Below are positions 34,636 to 43,368 of a stretch of DNA of 64,000 nt, in pieces. The stretch is from positions 372,001-436,000 of the forward strand of contig NZ_FNLM01000034.1 in NCBI RefSeq assembly GCF_900105725.1. The letters are read 5' to 3'. Source of the DNA: Gordonia westfalica (GTDB lineage: Bacteria > Actinomycetota > Actinomycetes > Mycobacteriales > Mycobacteriaceae). Every line of letters begins with the position of its first letter. Position 1 is the stretch's first letter. The notes beneath the pieces were generated by a model that saw only the letters and a list, made by a program, of their open reading frames with translations, had not been told where the DNA came from and made no database searches. Both the position numbers and the translations under genes were made by a program.

Positions 34636-35771
34636 CCGGTGTGGACTCCCCCTCGCCGCGCGTCGCCCTGCTGACCTACTCGACGAAACCGCGTGGCGGC
34701 GTGGTTCACACGTTGAACCTGGCCGAGGCGATGGCGCGACTCGGCGTCGATGTGACGGTCTGGTCGCTGGCGCGCGGTGGCGACGATGGATTCTTCCGCG
34801 AGGTGGATCCCGCGGTGACGCTGCGGCTGGTGCCGTTCGCAGATCGGGAGAACGAGACGATCACCGACCGCATCGTGCGATCCATCGGCACCCTGCGCGA
34901 CGCCTTCGACGCTCGCGACTTCGACATCGTCCACGCCCAGGACTGCATCAGCGCCAATGCCGTCGGCACGTGTATCCGCACGATCCACCATCTCGACCAG
35001 TTCACGACGCCGATCCTCGTCGAATGTCACGAGAAGGCCGTCGTGAATCCGTATGCGCGGATATGTGTGTCGCGGGCGGTCGCCGACGAGGTGCGGCACG
35101 GGTGGGGATTCACTCCCGATGTCATCCCGAATGGTGTTGCGTATCAACGGTTCGCCGATGCCGCGTCGGATGATGCCGAGGCAGTGGAAGCACGTGATCG
35201 ATGGGCCGAGAAGCTCGGTGAGTACGTGCTCGCCGTCGGCGGCATCGAACCGCGCAAGGGCAGCATCGACCTGCTGAACGCGTATGCATTGCTGCGAGAG
35301 CGACATCCGGAGTTGTCGCTGGTCTTCGCCGGCGGGGAAACGCTGTTCGACTACCGGGACTATCGCGCCGACTTCGACCGTCTCCGTGCCGAACTCGACG
35401 TCGAACCGATCGTGCTCGGCAACGTGCCCGACGGCGAGCTGCCGTCGCTGGTCGCCGCGAGCCGGGTGTTCGCGTTCCCGTCGGTCAAGGAAGGGTTCGG
35501 GCTGGCCGCGATGGAGGCTCTGTCCGCCGGACGGCCGGTGGTGACCCGCGAACTGCCCATCCTCCGGGAGGTGTTCGGCGACACCGTCGCCTACGCATCG
35601 ACGGTGCCCGAACTCGCCGACGCACTTTCGGACGCGCTGACGCCCGACCCAACGCGCGTCGACGCCGGGCGGTCGCTGGCAGCGTCGTTGACGTGGGAGG
35701 ACGCGGCCCGTCGTCATCTCGAGTTCTATGCCCGCCATCCGCTGCCAACGCACGTCGACGCGCGCAGATGA
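34632..35771 (+). CDS. MSMEG_0565-family GT4 glycosyltransferase (Nit1C)
   Basis: A 379-aa GT-B glycosyltransferase. The N-terminal half starts RVALLTYSTKPRGGVVHTLN; the donor-binding half has AVGGIEPRKGSIDLLNAY and the E-x7-E region KEGFGLAAMEALSAGRPVV. No membrane segments. It is the conserved last member of the mycobacterial-type Nit1C operon; donor and acceptor are unknown. It overlaps the genes on both sides by 4 bp. Confidence 0.88.
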   Translation: MTGVDSPSPRVALLTYSTKPRGGVVHTLNLAEAMARLGVDVTVWSLARGGDDGFFREVDPAVTLRLVPFADRENETITDRIVRSIGTLRDAFDARDFDIVHAQDCISANAVGTCIRTIHHLDQFTTPILVECHEKAVVNPYARICVSRAVADEVRHGWGFTPDVIPNGVAYQRFADAASDDAEAVEARDRWAEKLGEYVLAVGGIEPRKGSIDLLNAYALLRERHPELSLVFAGGETLFDYRDYRADFDRLRAELDVEPIVLGNVPDGELPSLVAASRVFAFPSVKEGFGLAAMEALSAGRPVVTRELPILREVFGDTVAYASTVPELADALSDALTPDPTRVDAGRSLAASLTWEDAARRHLEFYARHPLPTHVDARR

Positions 35772-36781
35772 GCGAGCATCCGCGCGCCGCCGAACGCGCC
35801 GGCATCCTCGCGGTGACGCTCACGGCGTTCCTGTGGGGGACGTCGGGGACGGTCGCCGCCCTGGCGCCGGCGCTCAGTGCGGTCACGATCGGTGCGATCG
35901 CCATGTCGGGCGGCGGGTTGTTGCAGGGCGCGATCAACGCTCGTGCGGTCCGCGCCGCGTGGCCGTCGTTGAGGCAGAGATGGCCGACGGTGCTGGCGGG
36001 CGGCGTGTGCGTGGCGATCTACCCGCTGTGCTTCTACGGGTCGATGCGCGTCGGCGGCGTGGCGTTGGGCACCGTGGTGTCCCTGGCGTCGGCACCGTTA
36101 TTCTCGGCAGTCATCGAACGGGTCGCCGAGGGTCGGGCGTTGACGACGCGGTGGTCTGTTGCCTGTCTGTTGGGTATCGCCGGGAGTGTCGCTCTTGCTC
36201 TGTCGCGTAGCGAGTCCTCGCATGGGGACGTCGTGTCCGACAGCAGCGCGTCGACGTGGGGTGTCGTCCTCGGGCTGGGGGCGGGTGCGACGTATGCGGG
36301 GTTCTCGTGGGCGATGCGTCGGCTGATGAATCAAGGTCTCGCCCGCGGGGCGTCGGCCGGTGGCGTGATGGGACTGGGTGGGGTGCTGTTGCTGCCGGTG
36401 GTCGCCGTTTGTGTGCCGTCCGTGATCGACCATCCGGAAGGCCTTGTCGTTCTCGCGTATCTGGTCGTCGTGCCGCAGTTCCTCGGTTATGTGCTGTTCA
36501 GCCGCGGACTGGGACGGATCGACAGCTCGACCGCCACCACCATCACCCTCATCGAACCCGCCGTCGCCACGGTGCTGGCAGTCGTGGTGCTGTCGGAACC
36601 GATCACCGCGGTCGGCTGGGTGGGCATCGGTGTGCTGGCGGTGGCGCTCGTCGTGTTGATGGTTCCCGCGCGGCGTCGGCGATCGGTTAGCGTCGGGCAG
36701 AGAAGTACGCCGAGCGGCATACGTGCCGTGGATGAGGAGGTCATGCATGAAGCAGTTCCGAGAGGCCGTCGAGGCACGTGA
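35768..36781 (+). CDS. EamA/DMT-family transporter
   Basis: A 337-aa membrane protein with about ten hydrophobic segments in two EamA repeats (AFLWGTSGTVAALAP; GATYAGFSWAMRRLM) and the typical LIEPAVATVLAVVVLSEP in the last part. Probably exports a small metabolite. ATG 35768 overlaps the GT4 stop (ATGA), so it is co-translated with Nit1C; the cargo could be a cluster product. Its end overlaps the next gene by 35 bp. Confidence 0.85.
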   Translation: MSEHPRAAERAGILAVTLTAFLWGTSGTVAALAPALSAVTIGAIAMSGGGLLQGAINARAVRAAWPSLRQRWPTVLAGGVCVAIYPLCFYGSMRVGGVALGTVVSLASAPLFSAVIERVAEGRALTTRWSVACLLGIAGSVALALSRSESSHGDVVSDSSASTWGVVLGLGAGATYAGFSWAMRRLMNQGLARGASAGGVMGLGGVLLLPVVAVCVPSVIDHPEGLVVLAYLVVVPQFLGYVLFSRGLGRIDSSTATTITLIEPAVATVLAVVVLSEPITAVGWVGIGVLAVALVVLMVPARRRRSVSVGQRSTPSGIRAVDEEVMHEAVPRGRRGT

Positions 36782-37160
36782 CGCGCAGGCGATGCAGGAC
36801 CTGCTCGCCGACGACGTCGTCTTCACCAGCCCGGTCGCATTCAAGCCGTACCCGGGTAAGGCGATCACCTCGGCCATTCTGCGGGGCGTGCTGCGCGTCT
36901 TCGAGGACTTCCGCTACGTCCGGGAGATCAACGACGCCGGGGGTCGGGATTCGGCGCTCGTGTTCGAGGCCAGCGTCAACGGCAAGGCCGTCACCGGATG
37001 CGACTTCATCCACGTCAACGACGACGGCAAGATCGACGACTTCATGGTGATGGTCCGGCCGCTCTCGGGTGCGCAGGCACTCGCCGACGCGATGGGGGCG
37101 CAGTTCGACCAGATCGCGGCCGAAGCGGCAGCCGAGACCGCTGGAGGAACCAAGGCATGA
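36747..37160 (+). CDS. NTF2-like / SnoaL-type protein
   Basis: A 137-aa alpha+beta barrel protein starting MKQFREAVEARDAQAMQDLL, with the typical DDVVFTSPVAFKPYPGK and FIHVNDDGKIDDFMVMVRP. ATG 36747 has GAGGAGG six bases before it, which decides the start although it lies inside the EamA gene. NTF2-like proteins are small enzymes or binding proteins; the substrate is unknown. Confidence 0.8.
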   Translation: MKQFREAVEARDAQAMQDLLADDVVFTSPVAFKPYPGKAITSAILRGVLRVFEDFRYVREINDAGGRDSALVFEASVNGKAVTGCDFIHVNDDGKIDDFMVMVRPLSGAQALADAMGAQFDQIAAEAAAETAGGTKA

Positions 37161-38191
37161 AACTCGGACTGCAACTCGGATATTGGGCCGCGCAGCCGCC
37201 GGCCGGTCACGCCGACCTCGTCGCCGCCGCCGAAAAGGCCGGCTTCGACTCCATCTTCACCGCCGAGGCATGGGGATCGGATGCCTACACGCCGCTGGCT
37301 TGGCTCGGGTCGTCGACGAGCCGTGTGCGACTGGGCACCTCGGTTCTGCAGCTGTCGGCCCGGACGCCCACTGCCTGCGCGATGGCCGCGCTGACCCTCG
37401 ACCATCTCTCCGGTGGCCGGCACATCGTCGGACTCGGCGTGTCCGGTCCGCAGGTCGTCGAGGGCTGGTACGGGCAGAAGTTCGCCAAGCCGCTGGGACG
37501 CACGCGTGAGTACATCGACATCATGCGTCAGGTCTGGGCGCGGGAGGCCCCGGTCACCAGCGCCGGACCGCACTACCCCCTGCCGTACAACGGCGAGGGG
37601 GCGTCAGGCCTGGGCAAGCCGCTCAAGCCGATCACGCACCCGTTGCGGGCCGACATCCCGGTGATGCTCGGCGCCGAGGGACCGAAGAACGTCGCGCTCG
37701 CAGCCGAGATCGCCGACGGCTGGCTGCCGCTGTTCTACACACCGCGTATGGCCGACACCTACAACGCGTGGCTCGACGAGGGTTTCGCCAAGCCGGGCGC
37801 CCGGCGGAGTCGCGCGGACTTCGAGGTCATCGCGACCGCACAGATCGTCATCACCGACGATCGGGAGGCGACCTACGCCGCGATCAAGCCCTTCCTCGCG
37901 CTGTACATGGGTGGAATGGGCAGTGAGGACACCAACTTCCACGCCGAGGTGTACCGCCGGATGGGGTACTCCGACGTCGTCGACGAGGTGACCACGCTGT
38001 TCCGCTCGGACCGCAAAGAAGAAGCGGCGCAGATCATTCCCGACGCGGTCGTCGAGGACTCGGCGATCGTCGGAGACGTCGATCACGTCCGCGAGCAGAT
38101 CAAGGTGTGGGAAGCATCCGGCGTCACCACGATGCTGGTCTCCCCGCGCACGATCGAGGAGATCGATCAGCTCGCCGACCTGATCAGCTGA
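37157..38191 (+). CDS. LLM-class F420-dependent oxidoreductase
   Basis: A 344-aa luciferase-like TIM-barrel enzyme. The N-terminus (MKLGLQLGYWAAQPPAGH), FDSIFTAEAWGSDAYTPL, LGTSVLQLSARTPTACAM and VSGPQVVEGWYG are characteristic of F420-dependent LLM proteins of mycobacteria. It probably oxidises or reduces a small organic substrate with F420. It overlaps the NTF2-like gene (ATGA) and the next gene by 1 bp, in an operon continuing from Nit1C. Confidence 0.88.
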   Translation: MKLGLQLGYWAAQPPAGHADLVAAAEKAGFDSIFTAEAWGSDAYTPLAWLGSSTSRVRLGTSVLQLSARTPTACAMAALTLDHLSGGRHIVGLGVSGPQVVEGWYGQKFAKPLGRTREYIDIMRQVWAREAPVTSAGPHYPLPYNGEGASGLGKPLKPITHPLRADIPVMLGAEGPKNVALAAEIADGWLPLFYTPRMADTYNAWLDEGFAKPGARRSRADFEVIATAQIVITDDREATYAAIKPFLALYMGGMGSEDTNFHAEVYRRMGYSDVVDEVTTLFRSDRKEEAAQIIPDAVVEDSAIVGDVDHVREQIKVWEASGVTTMLVSPRTIEEIDQLADLIS

Positions 38192-38658
38192 TGCCGTCCC
38201 CCGCCCGGTTCACCATCATCGACGACGTCGTCGCGTTCCCGACGCCGACGGCGGTCACCTTCGACTACCTCACCGATCCGAGCAATCGGCCTGAGTGGCA
38301 GTCGAGTCTGCGTCGCATCGACGACCTGCAGACGATCGGTGACCGGGCGGGTGACGTCGGCACCAGTTGGAGCGATGTCACCGTCGTACCGGGTGTGGCT
38401 CCACGACTGGAGGTGACCGACTGCGAACCGTATCGGTTGTGGCGCGAGGTCGGTACGTGGCGGTCGGTCCATGCGGTGCTGACGTTGGGGTTCGACGAGC
38501 GGTCCGACGGCGGCACGGATGTGCGGGCGACGGCGACGTTGACCGTCCCGCTCGTCGGCGTGCCCGTGCTGCTGGCGAACCGGTGGCCGGCGGCATGGGC
38601 GATCCGCGCCGACCTCGCCCGCGCCGCCCGGCTCGTCGTCGACCATGATGGTCGGTGA
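38191..38658 (+). CDS. SRPBCC (START-like) family protein
   Basis: A 155-aa protein beginning MPSPARFTIIDDVVAFPTPT, with FDYLTDPSNRPEWQSSL typical of polyketide-cyclase/SRPBCC folds. It likely binds a hydrophobic small molecule. Start ATG overlaps the previous stop (TGATG). The frame and spacing fit the operon. Confidence 0.75.
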   Translation: MPSPARFTIIDDVVAFPTPTAVTFDYLTDPSNRPEWQSSLRRIDDLQTIGDRAGDVGTSWSDVTVVPGVAPRLEVTDCEPYRLWREVGTWRSVHAVLTLGFDERSDGGTDVRATATLTVPLVGVPVLLANRWPAAWAIRADLARAARLVVDHDGR

Positions 38659-38687
38659 TGACCGGCCGCTCGGGTAGCGTGACCAGG

Positions 38688-39293
38688 GTGAACATGAAGA
38701 ATGCGACGCTCGCGCTCGGCGCGGCCCTCATCCTCACGGTGGCCGGTTGTAGCTCCGACTCCGATTCCGATTCCGGCACAACCGAAGCCACCGGCACCGC
38801 CGCGGCCGGCAACACCGACACCGGCTCGGCCCCCACCAGCTGCCCGACGGCGCCGGCCAAGGACGACGCCAAGCCGCAGTGGACCTTCAAGGGCGCCACC
38901 GGCGGCCTCGAGATGGTCGCCGCGACCGCGACCGAAGCCCCGAAGATCACCGTCCAGTCGCCGTTCAGCGTTGATCAGACCGTGGTCGAAACCCTCGTCG
39001 AGGGTGACGGACCGGTCGTCGCCGAGACCGCGTCGGTGACCGTCTGCTATGTCGGCGTCAACGGGCGCAACGGCGACGAGTTCGACAGCGCGTACAAGAC
39101 GGGCTCCCCCGTCGACTTCCCGCTCAACGGCGTCATCCCGGGCTTCAGCAAGGCGATCGCCGGGCAGAAGGTCGGCTCCAAGGTCGGCGTCGCGATGACG
39201 TCGGCCGACGGCTACGCCCAGGGCCAGCCGAGCGCCGGTATCGAGCCCGGTGACACGCTCATCTTCGAGATCGGGATCCTCGCCGCGTCGTAG
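38688..39293 (+). CDS. FKBP-type peptidyl-prolyl isomerase lipoprotein
   Basis: A 201-aa lipoprotein. The signal peptide ends in the lipobox LTVAGC followed by a Ser/Asp-rich linker. The FKBP domain is in the C-terminal part (ASVTVCYVGVNGRNGDEFDS, FPLNGVIPGFSKAIAGQKVG). It would be anchored outside the membrane and help fold secreted proteins. GTG 38688 or ATG 38694 fits the signal peptide best; an ATG at 38655 would add 11 odd residues. A hairpin follows at 39309. Confidence 0.87.
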   Translation: MNMKNATLALGAALILTVAGCSSDSDSDSGTTEATGTAAAGNTDTGSAPTSCPTAPAKDDAKPQWTFKGATGGLEMVAATATEAPKITVQSPFSVDQTVVETLVEGDGPVVAETASVTVCYVGVNGRNGDEFDSAYKTGSPVDFPLNGVIPGFSKAIAGQKVGSKVGVAMTSADGYAQGQPSAGIEPGDTLIFEIGILAAS

Positions 39294-39308
39294 GGTTTGC
39301 ATTGAAAC

Positions 39309-39346
39309 ACGAAGGGCTGGTGGGTTTTTGCTCACCAGCCCTTCGT
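39309..39346. terminator. Terminator-like hairpin after the FKBP gene
   Basis: Arms ACGAAGGGCTGGTG (39309-39322) and its complement (39333-39346) surround GGTTTTTGCT, 15 bp after the FKBP stop. There is no downstream U run. The right arm continues straight into a type-A repeat. Confidence 0.6.
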
Positions 39347-39815
39347 GGCTCGTCGCTAGCGCTCCTTGCACCTCAGGGAGCGGGTGTCAATGCATTCGAT
39401 CAGCGGGTGCGGAATGGCGTCGTGTCCAGGTATGCGGGGCGAGCCGCACAGCCGGCCGGGCGGGGTGAAATCTCGTCCATCTCAGCGGCTTCCGAGGGCA
39501 ATGTTCCCTCGGAGGGTGCTCACGGGGACGAGTTTTTCGCGTTGGGCCCGGCGATCGTGGAGGACGGGAGAATCCGCGCCGCTCACGAGTGTGCGGAATT
39601 GCGAAGGGCTGGTGAGTGATTGCTCACCAGCCCTTCGTGGCTCGTCGCTAGCGCTCCTCGCACCTCAGGGAGCGGGGGTGGTTTCGATACGGCTCGGCGC
39701 AAGCTCCTCGCACCTCAGGGAGCGGAGGTGGTTTCGATACGGCTCGGCGCTAACGCTCACCTACTCAACCAGCGGGGGTGGCGTCGCACGCTCCTCGCAC
39801 CTCAGGGAGCGGGAG
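39339..39815. repeat. Cluster of dispersed repeats (types A and B)
   Basis: Type-A units (CCCTTCGTGGCTCGTCGC, CGCACCTCAGGGAGCG) at about 39339 and 39631, with short copies near 39700 and 39790. Type-B units (GGTTTCGATACGGCTCGG, CACCTACTCAACCAGC) lie at 39676-39775. A 250-bp block between the two type-A units holds no gene I can support. Confidence 0.85.
39602..39637. repeat. Second hairpin copy joined to a type-A repeat
   Basis: Arms CGAAGGGCTGGTGAG and its complement, loop of six bases. It is nearly the same as the hairpin at 39309 and is again followed directly by a type-A unit, so hairpin plus repeat behave as one module. Confidence 0.7.
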
Positions 39816-39834
39816 TCGTGCGGCGCGAAACGCG

Positions 39835-39866
39835 AACGCCCGGAGGCCTTCTGACCTCCGGGCGTT
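39835..39866. terminator. Bidirectional terminator between FKBP and P450 genes
   Basis: Arms AACGCCCGGAGG (39835-39846) and complement (39855-39866), 8-nt loop, followed by TTTCTCGTT. It lies just past the convergent P450 stop. Confidence 0.75.
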
Positions 39867-39878
39867 TCTCGTTGCGGT

Positions 39879-41294
39879 TTACAGCGCGCGGTGCCGGAGG
39901 TCGATCGGGAGACCGTCAGCCGGGGTCGGGCCCGTGCCGTAGGTGAGCTCCGGGCGGTAGCCGGCCGGGACCGTCCACTCGAAGCGCTGCAGCATCTGGT
40001 GCAGGATCGACTTCACTTCCATGCCACCGAAGTACAGGCCGATGCACTTGTGCGCACCGCCGCCGAACGGGGCCCACGCGAAGCGGTGGACCTTGTCCTC
40101 GCGACGCTCCGCCGAGAAGCGTTCGGGATCGAAGTGGGTCGGGTTGGGCCACCATTCCTTGCGCAGCATGGTCGCCCACGGGTGGATGGCCAGCAGGGTG
40201 CCCTTCGGGATGAAGTGCCCGCAGATCTCGGTGTCCTCGATGGCCATGCGGAACAGCATGCCGACGGGGGCGTTGAGGCGCAGCGTCTCCTTGAATGCGA
40301 GCTCCATGCTCGGAAGCTTGTCGACGTCGTCGTAGTCGATGGTCGGCTTGTTGAGGGCCAGCGATTCCTCGCGCAGACGCTGCTGCCACTCGGGGTGGCG
40401 GCCGAGGAAGTAGGTGAGCATCGACAGCGCGATGGTGGACGTGTCGTGCGCGGCCATCATCACGAAGATCATGTGGTTGACGATGTCCTCGTCGGTGAAG
40501 GTCTCACCCTCGTCGCTCTCGCTGTTGCAGAGGACGCTGAACAGGTCGTCGGCGTCGTTGCCGCGTCGCAGCGGGATCTCGGAGCGGAAGTACTCCTGCA
40601 GGACCTCGCGTCCGCGGAGTCCCTGCGCCCAGGTCCAGTTGCCGACGTCCTTGCGAACCATGGCCTGTCCACCGCGCACTGCGGCCTCGAAGGCCTTCTC
40701 GAGGCGGTGCGCCTCGGCTTCGCTGACGTGCGCACCCATGAAGACCTCGGTGGCCAGCGAGAGCGTCAGGTCCTTGGTGTTGGAGTACATGCGGAAGCCC
40801 TGGCCCACCTGCCAGTTGGCGAGGGTCTTCTCGATGTGCGGCGTCATGATGTCCAGGTAGCCGTTCAGGCGCGGGCGGCTGAACGCCTGCTGCATGATGC
40901 GGCGGTGCTGCATGTGCTCGTCGAAGTCCATGAGCATGACGCCACGACGGAAGAACGGACCGATCATCGGTTCCCAGCCGAGTTCGCTGGAGAAGGCCTT
41001 CTTGCGGTTCATCCAGACGGCCTCGATCGCGTCGGGTCCGACGAGAGTCACCATGTTCATCCCGAGCGCACCCGACCAGGACACCTGGCCGTAGCGCTCG
41101 AAGCGCTCCATCGCAGACTTCAGCGGGTCGGCGAGGGCTTCGAGGGTGTTGCCGAGGAACGGGATACCCGGATCGCCCATGACCGGCTTGAGGTCCGACC
41201 CGGCGGGCGGCACGGCCAGCGGACGCTCCTTACTGGGGTACTTGCTGCTCAGCTTGCCGAGCGCGCCCTGGATCTGCTTCTTGCGACTAGCCAT
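39879..41294 (-). CDS. Cytochrome P450
   Basis: A 471-aa P450. The haem-binding loop FGGGAHKCIG is near residue 415, the K-helix ExxR is FKETLR and the I-helix oxygen motif is MAAHDTST. No membrane anchor; bacterial class I type needing a ferredoxin, none of which is adjacent. The N-terminal extension (MASRKKQIQGALGKLSSKYP) is longer than usual. Similar actinobacterial enzymes hydroxylate sterols or alkanes, but the substrate cannot be set here. Confidence 0.93.
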   Translation of the reverse strand: MASRKKQIQGALGKLSSKYPSKERPLAVPPAGSDLKPVMGDPGIPFLGNTLEALADPLKSAMERFERYGQVSWSGALGMNMVTLVGPDAIEAVWMNRKKAFSSELGWEPMIGPFFRRGVMLMDFDEHMQHRRIMQQAFSRPRLNGYLDIMTPHIEKTLANWQVGQGFRMYSNTKDLTLSLATEVFMGAHVSEAEAHRLEKAFEAAVRGGQAMVRKDVGNWTWAQGLRGREVLQEYFRSEIPLRRGNDADDLFSVLCNSESDEGETFTDEDIVNHMIFVMMAAHDTSTIALSMLTYFLGRHPEWQQRLREESLALNKPTIDYDDVDKLPSMELAFKETLRLNAPVGMLFRMAIEDTEICGHFIPKGTLLAIHPWATMLRKEWWPNPTHFDPERFSAERREDKVHRFAWAPFGGGAHKCIGLYFGGMEVKSILHQMLQRFEWTVPAGYRPELTYGTGPTPADGLPIDLRHRAL

Positions 41295-41394
41295 CTACTT
41301 GCCACTCCCCGTTGATCCGATGTGCGTTACATCACTATGCACCATTGGAACGGATTTTAGCGGTTGTTTCAAGAGGCGTGTTTGCCGAGGTCGG

Positions 41395-42669
41395 TCAGCC
41401 GGCTGGGTTCGACGGGGTTCCGACGGCGGAGGCCGAGGTCAGACGGGGTGCGAGCATGCCGAAGGAGACGATCACGGTCAGACCCCAGATCAGATACGAC
41501 GACCCGACGACGTGTTGCCACCACGCCCACGACAGCTCGGCGTCGTAGCGCTGCGGAACGTGCTGGTGCGGGGCGTACGCGAAGACGACCAGTCCCGTGC
41601 CGACCAGCCACCACCAGATCCTCGGCGCCCCGGGACGTGCGGCCAGGGCGATCAGCACCATCAGAAGCGGCACGATCCACACCCAGCTGTGGTCCCAGGC
41701 GACCGGCGAGCAGAACAACCATGCGAAGGCGACGGTCAGCACTGCCGCGACCTCGAGCGTGTCGTCGCGCCCGTTCCGAGAGGCCGACGCGGACAGCAGC
41801 CGCCACGCCGACCACGCGATGAGCAGTCCGACCACGAGCGCGACGCCGAGCCAGACGATCTCCGACTCGATGCCGAGCCGTGCGAGCTCGCCCTTGGCCG
41901 ACTGGTTGTTGGCGAACTGCGGACTGCCGATCCGTTCGGTGTCGAACAGCGTCGACGTCCAGTAGGTGACGGACTCATCGGCCGCCAGGAGGTATCCGAT
42001 CCCGGCATAGGCCACGGCCGACCCGGCACTCACGGCGAGGGCGCGCCAGTCGCGTCGAAGGAAGAACAGAAGGAGGAAGACGGCCGGGGTGAGTTTGATC
42101 GAGATGGCGAGACCGACGAGCAGGCCCCGCCACCAGCGGCCGCGGCCGAGGAGGGCGTCGATGATGACGAGCGTCATCAGGACGATGTTGATCTGCCCGA
42201 AGTTGAGGGTGTCGCGGACCGGTTCGAGCCACAGGCCGACGGTTGTCGCGGCCGTTGCGAGCCACCAGAGGTCCGTCGACGGGCGATCGGTCAGGTGCGC
42301 GACCACGATGCGGCAGACCAGCAGCAGGCAGGCGATGGTGACCGCGGTGAACAGCCCCTGCCCCAGGCCCAGCGGGACGACGGTGAACACCGAGAACAGG
42401 GCCGCGGCCAACGGTGGATAGGTGAACGGCAGGTAGGACCCGCCGCCGAGCGTCGGGAGCGTGCCGTAGAGGTCGCCGTTGTCGAGGAAGACACGGCCGC
42501 CCATGCGGTAGACGTCGAAGTCGATGCGATAGGGCGTCGGCGGGTTGTTCGGGAGAACGAAGATCGCGAGCGCGGCACTCACGACGAAGACGAGAAGCGT
42601 CAGCCGGCGCGCCCATGCCGAACGGAGGTAGCGATCGATCCCCAGCCGGGGAATGTCCACAACAGTCAC
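41395..42669 (-). CDS. GT87-family (DUF2029) polyprenyl-phosphate mannosyltransferase-like protein
   Basis: A 424-aa polytopic protein with about ten membrane segments. The aspartate of the first loop (RIDFDVYRMGGR) and LNFGQINIVLM match the GT-C family GT87 that includes PimE. These enzymes add alpha-1,2-mannose from polyprenyl-phosphate-mannose on the outer face of the membrane. The Ppm donor synthase is encoded at 56.1 kb in this window. Exact acceptor unknown. Confidence 0.82.
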   Translation of the reverse strand: MTVVDIPRLGIDRYLRSAWARRLTLLVFVVSAALAIFVLPNNPPTPYRIDFDVYRMGGRVFLDNGDLYGTLPTLGGGSYLPFTYPPLAAALFSVFTVVPLGLGQGLFTAVTIACLLLVCRIVVAHLTDRPSTDLWWLATAATTVGLWLEPVRDTLNFGQINIVLMTLVIIDALLGRGRWWRGLLVGLAISIKLTPAVFLLLFFLRRDWRALAVSAGSAVAYAGIGYLLAADESVTYWTSTLFDTERIGSPQFANNQSAKGELARLGIESEIVWLGVALVVGLLIAWSAWRLLSASASRNGRDDTLEVAAVLTVAFAWLFCSPVAWDHSWVWIVPLLMVLIALAARPGAPRIWWWLVGTGLVVFAYAPHQHVPQRYDAELSWAWWQHVVGSSYLIWGLTVIVSFGMLAPRLTSASAVGTPSNPAG

Positions 42670-42778
42670 GAGCCCTCTCTTCCGAGCGGGATCGTATCGC
42701 GGCGGACGCGAGCGTCAGCGGGGGCGGCGGTGACCCCGCTGGGTACTCGTGTGCTTCGGACTCAGGCTGTCACGGGAT

Positions 42779-43219
42779 TCAGGCGGCGCCGGACTCGTCG
42801 GTGGCGACTTCTGGCGTCGCCTCGTCGGGATATCCGTCGAGCATGATCGTGGCGACCGCGCCCAGGGCCTCCTCCCATGCCGTGGTCATCGCCGGCGTCC
42901 ACGCCTCGCCGCCGATCTCGCTCATGGCGGCGATCATGCATTCGGCGACCGCCGTGTACATCGGCCTGGTCACGCCGAGGCTCGCGTGGCGCTTGCCGAG
43001 GGCGTGCAGGTTGGTGGTCAGCCACTCCGCGTCCTCGAGATGGTCGAGAACCGAGACGACGGCGGTGCGCAGCATCTCGGCCTGAACGCGGGTGTCCCGC
43101 TGGAACATCGGCTTCACGCCCGGATAGCGCTCGAAGAGGATGTCGTAGAACCGGACGGTGAGACCGGAATCGGGTAGATCGACGAGGGTCAGGCTTTCTT
43201 CCAATAGTTGTTTGTCCAT
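42779..43219 (-). CDS. Single-domain globin
   Basis: A 146-aa globin of the flavohaemoglobin-head type. It starts MDKQLLEESLTLVDLPDSGL, with FYDILFERYPGVKPMF in helices B-C and the proximal haem His in NLHALGKRHASLGV. There is no reductase domain. Probably binds oxygen or NO in the cytoplasm. No Shine-Dalgarno is obvious, but the start fits the family. Confidence 0.82.
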   Translation of the reverse strand: MDKQLLEESLTLVDLPDSGLTVRFYDILFERYPGVKPMFQRDTRVQAEMLRTAVVSVLDHLEDAEWLTTNLHALGKRHASLGVTRPMYTAVAECMIAAMSEIGGEAWTPAMTTAWEEALGAVATIMLDGYPDEATPEVATDESGAA

Positions 43220-43321
43220 GCGCAGACCCTGCCGCCGCGGCGTTGCGTGCGGAATGTCGGGCCGCAGGGGCTGGGTAACGGTGATCTCACATGGGCCTGA
43301 GGGTCGTGTGAGATCGAAGAG

Positions 43322-43362
43322 TTATAGCTCCAAACCGCGGTGAGCACGGTTTGGAGCTATAA
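43322..43362. terminator. Strong hairpin terminator after the UvrA-like gene
   Basis: Perfect 16-bp arms TTATAGCTCCAAACCG and complement with a 9-nt loop, 6 bp past the UvrA-like stop on the minus strand. No long U run. Confidence 0.75.
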
Positions 43363-43368
43363 GACGGT

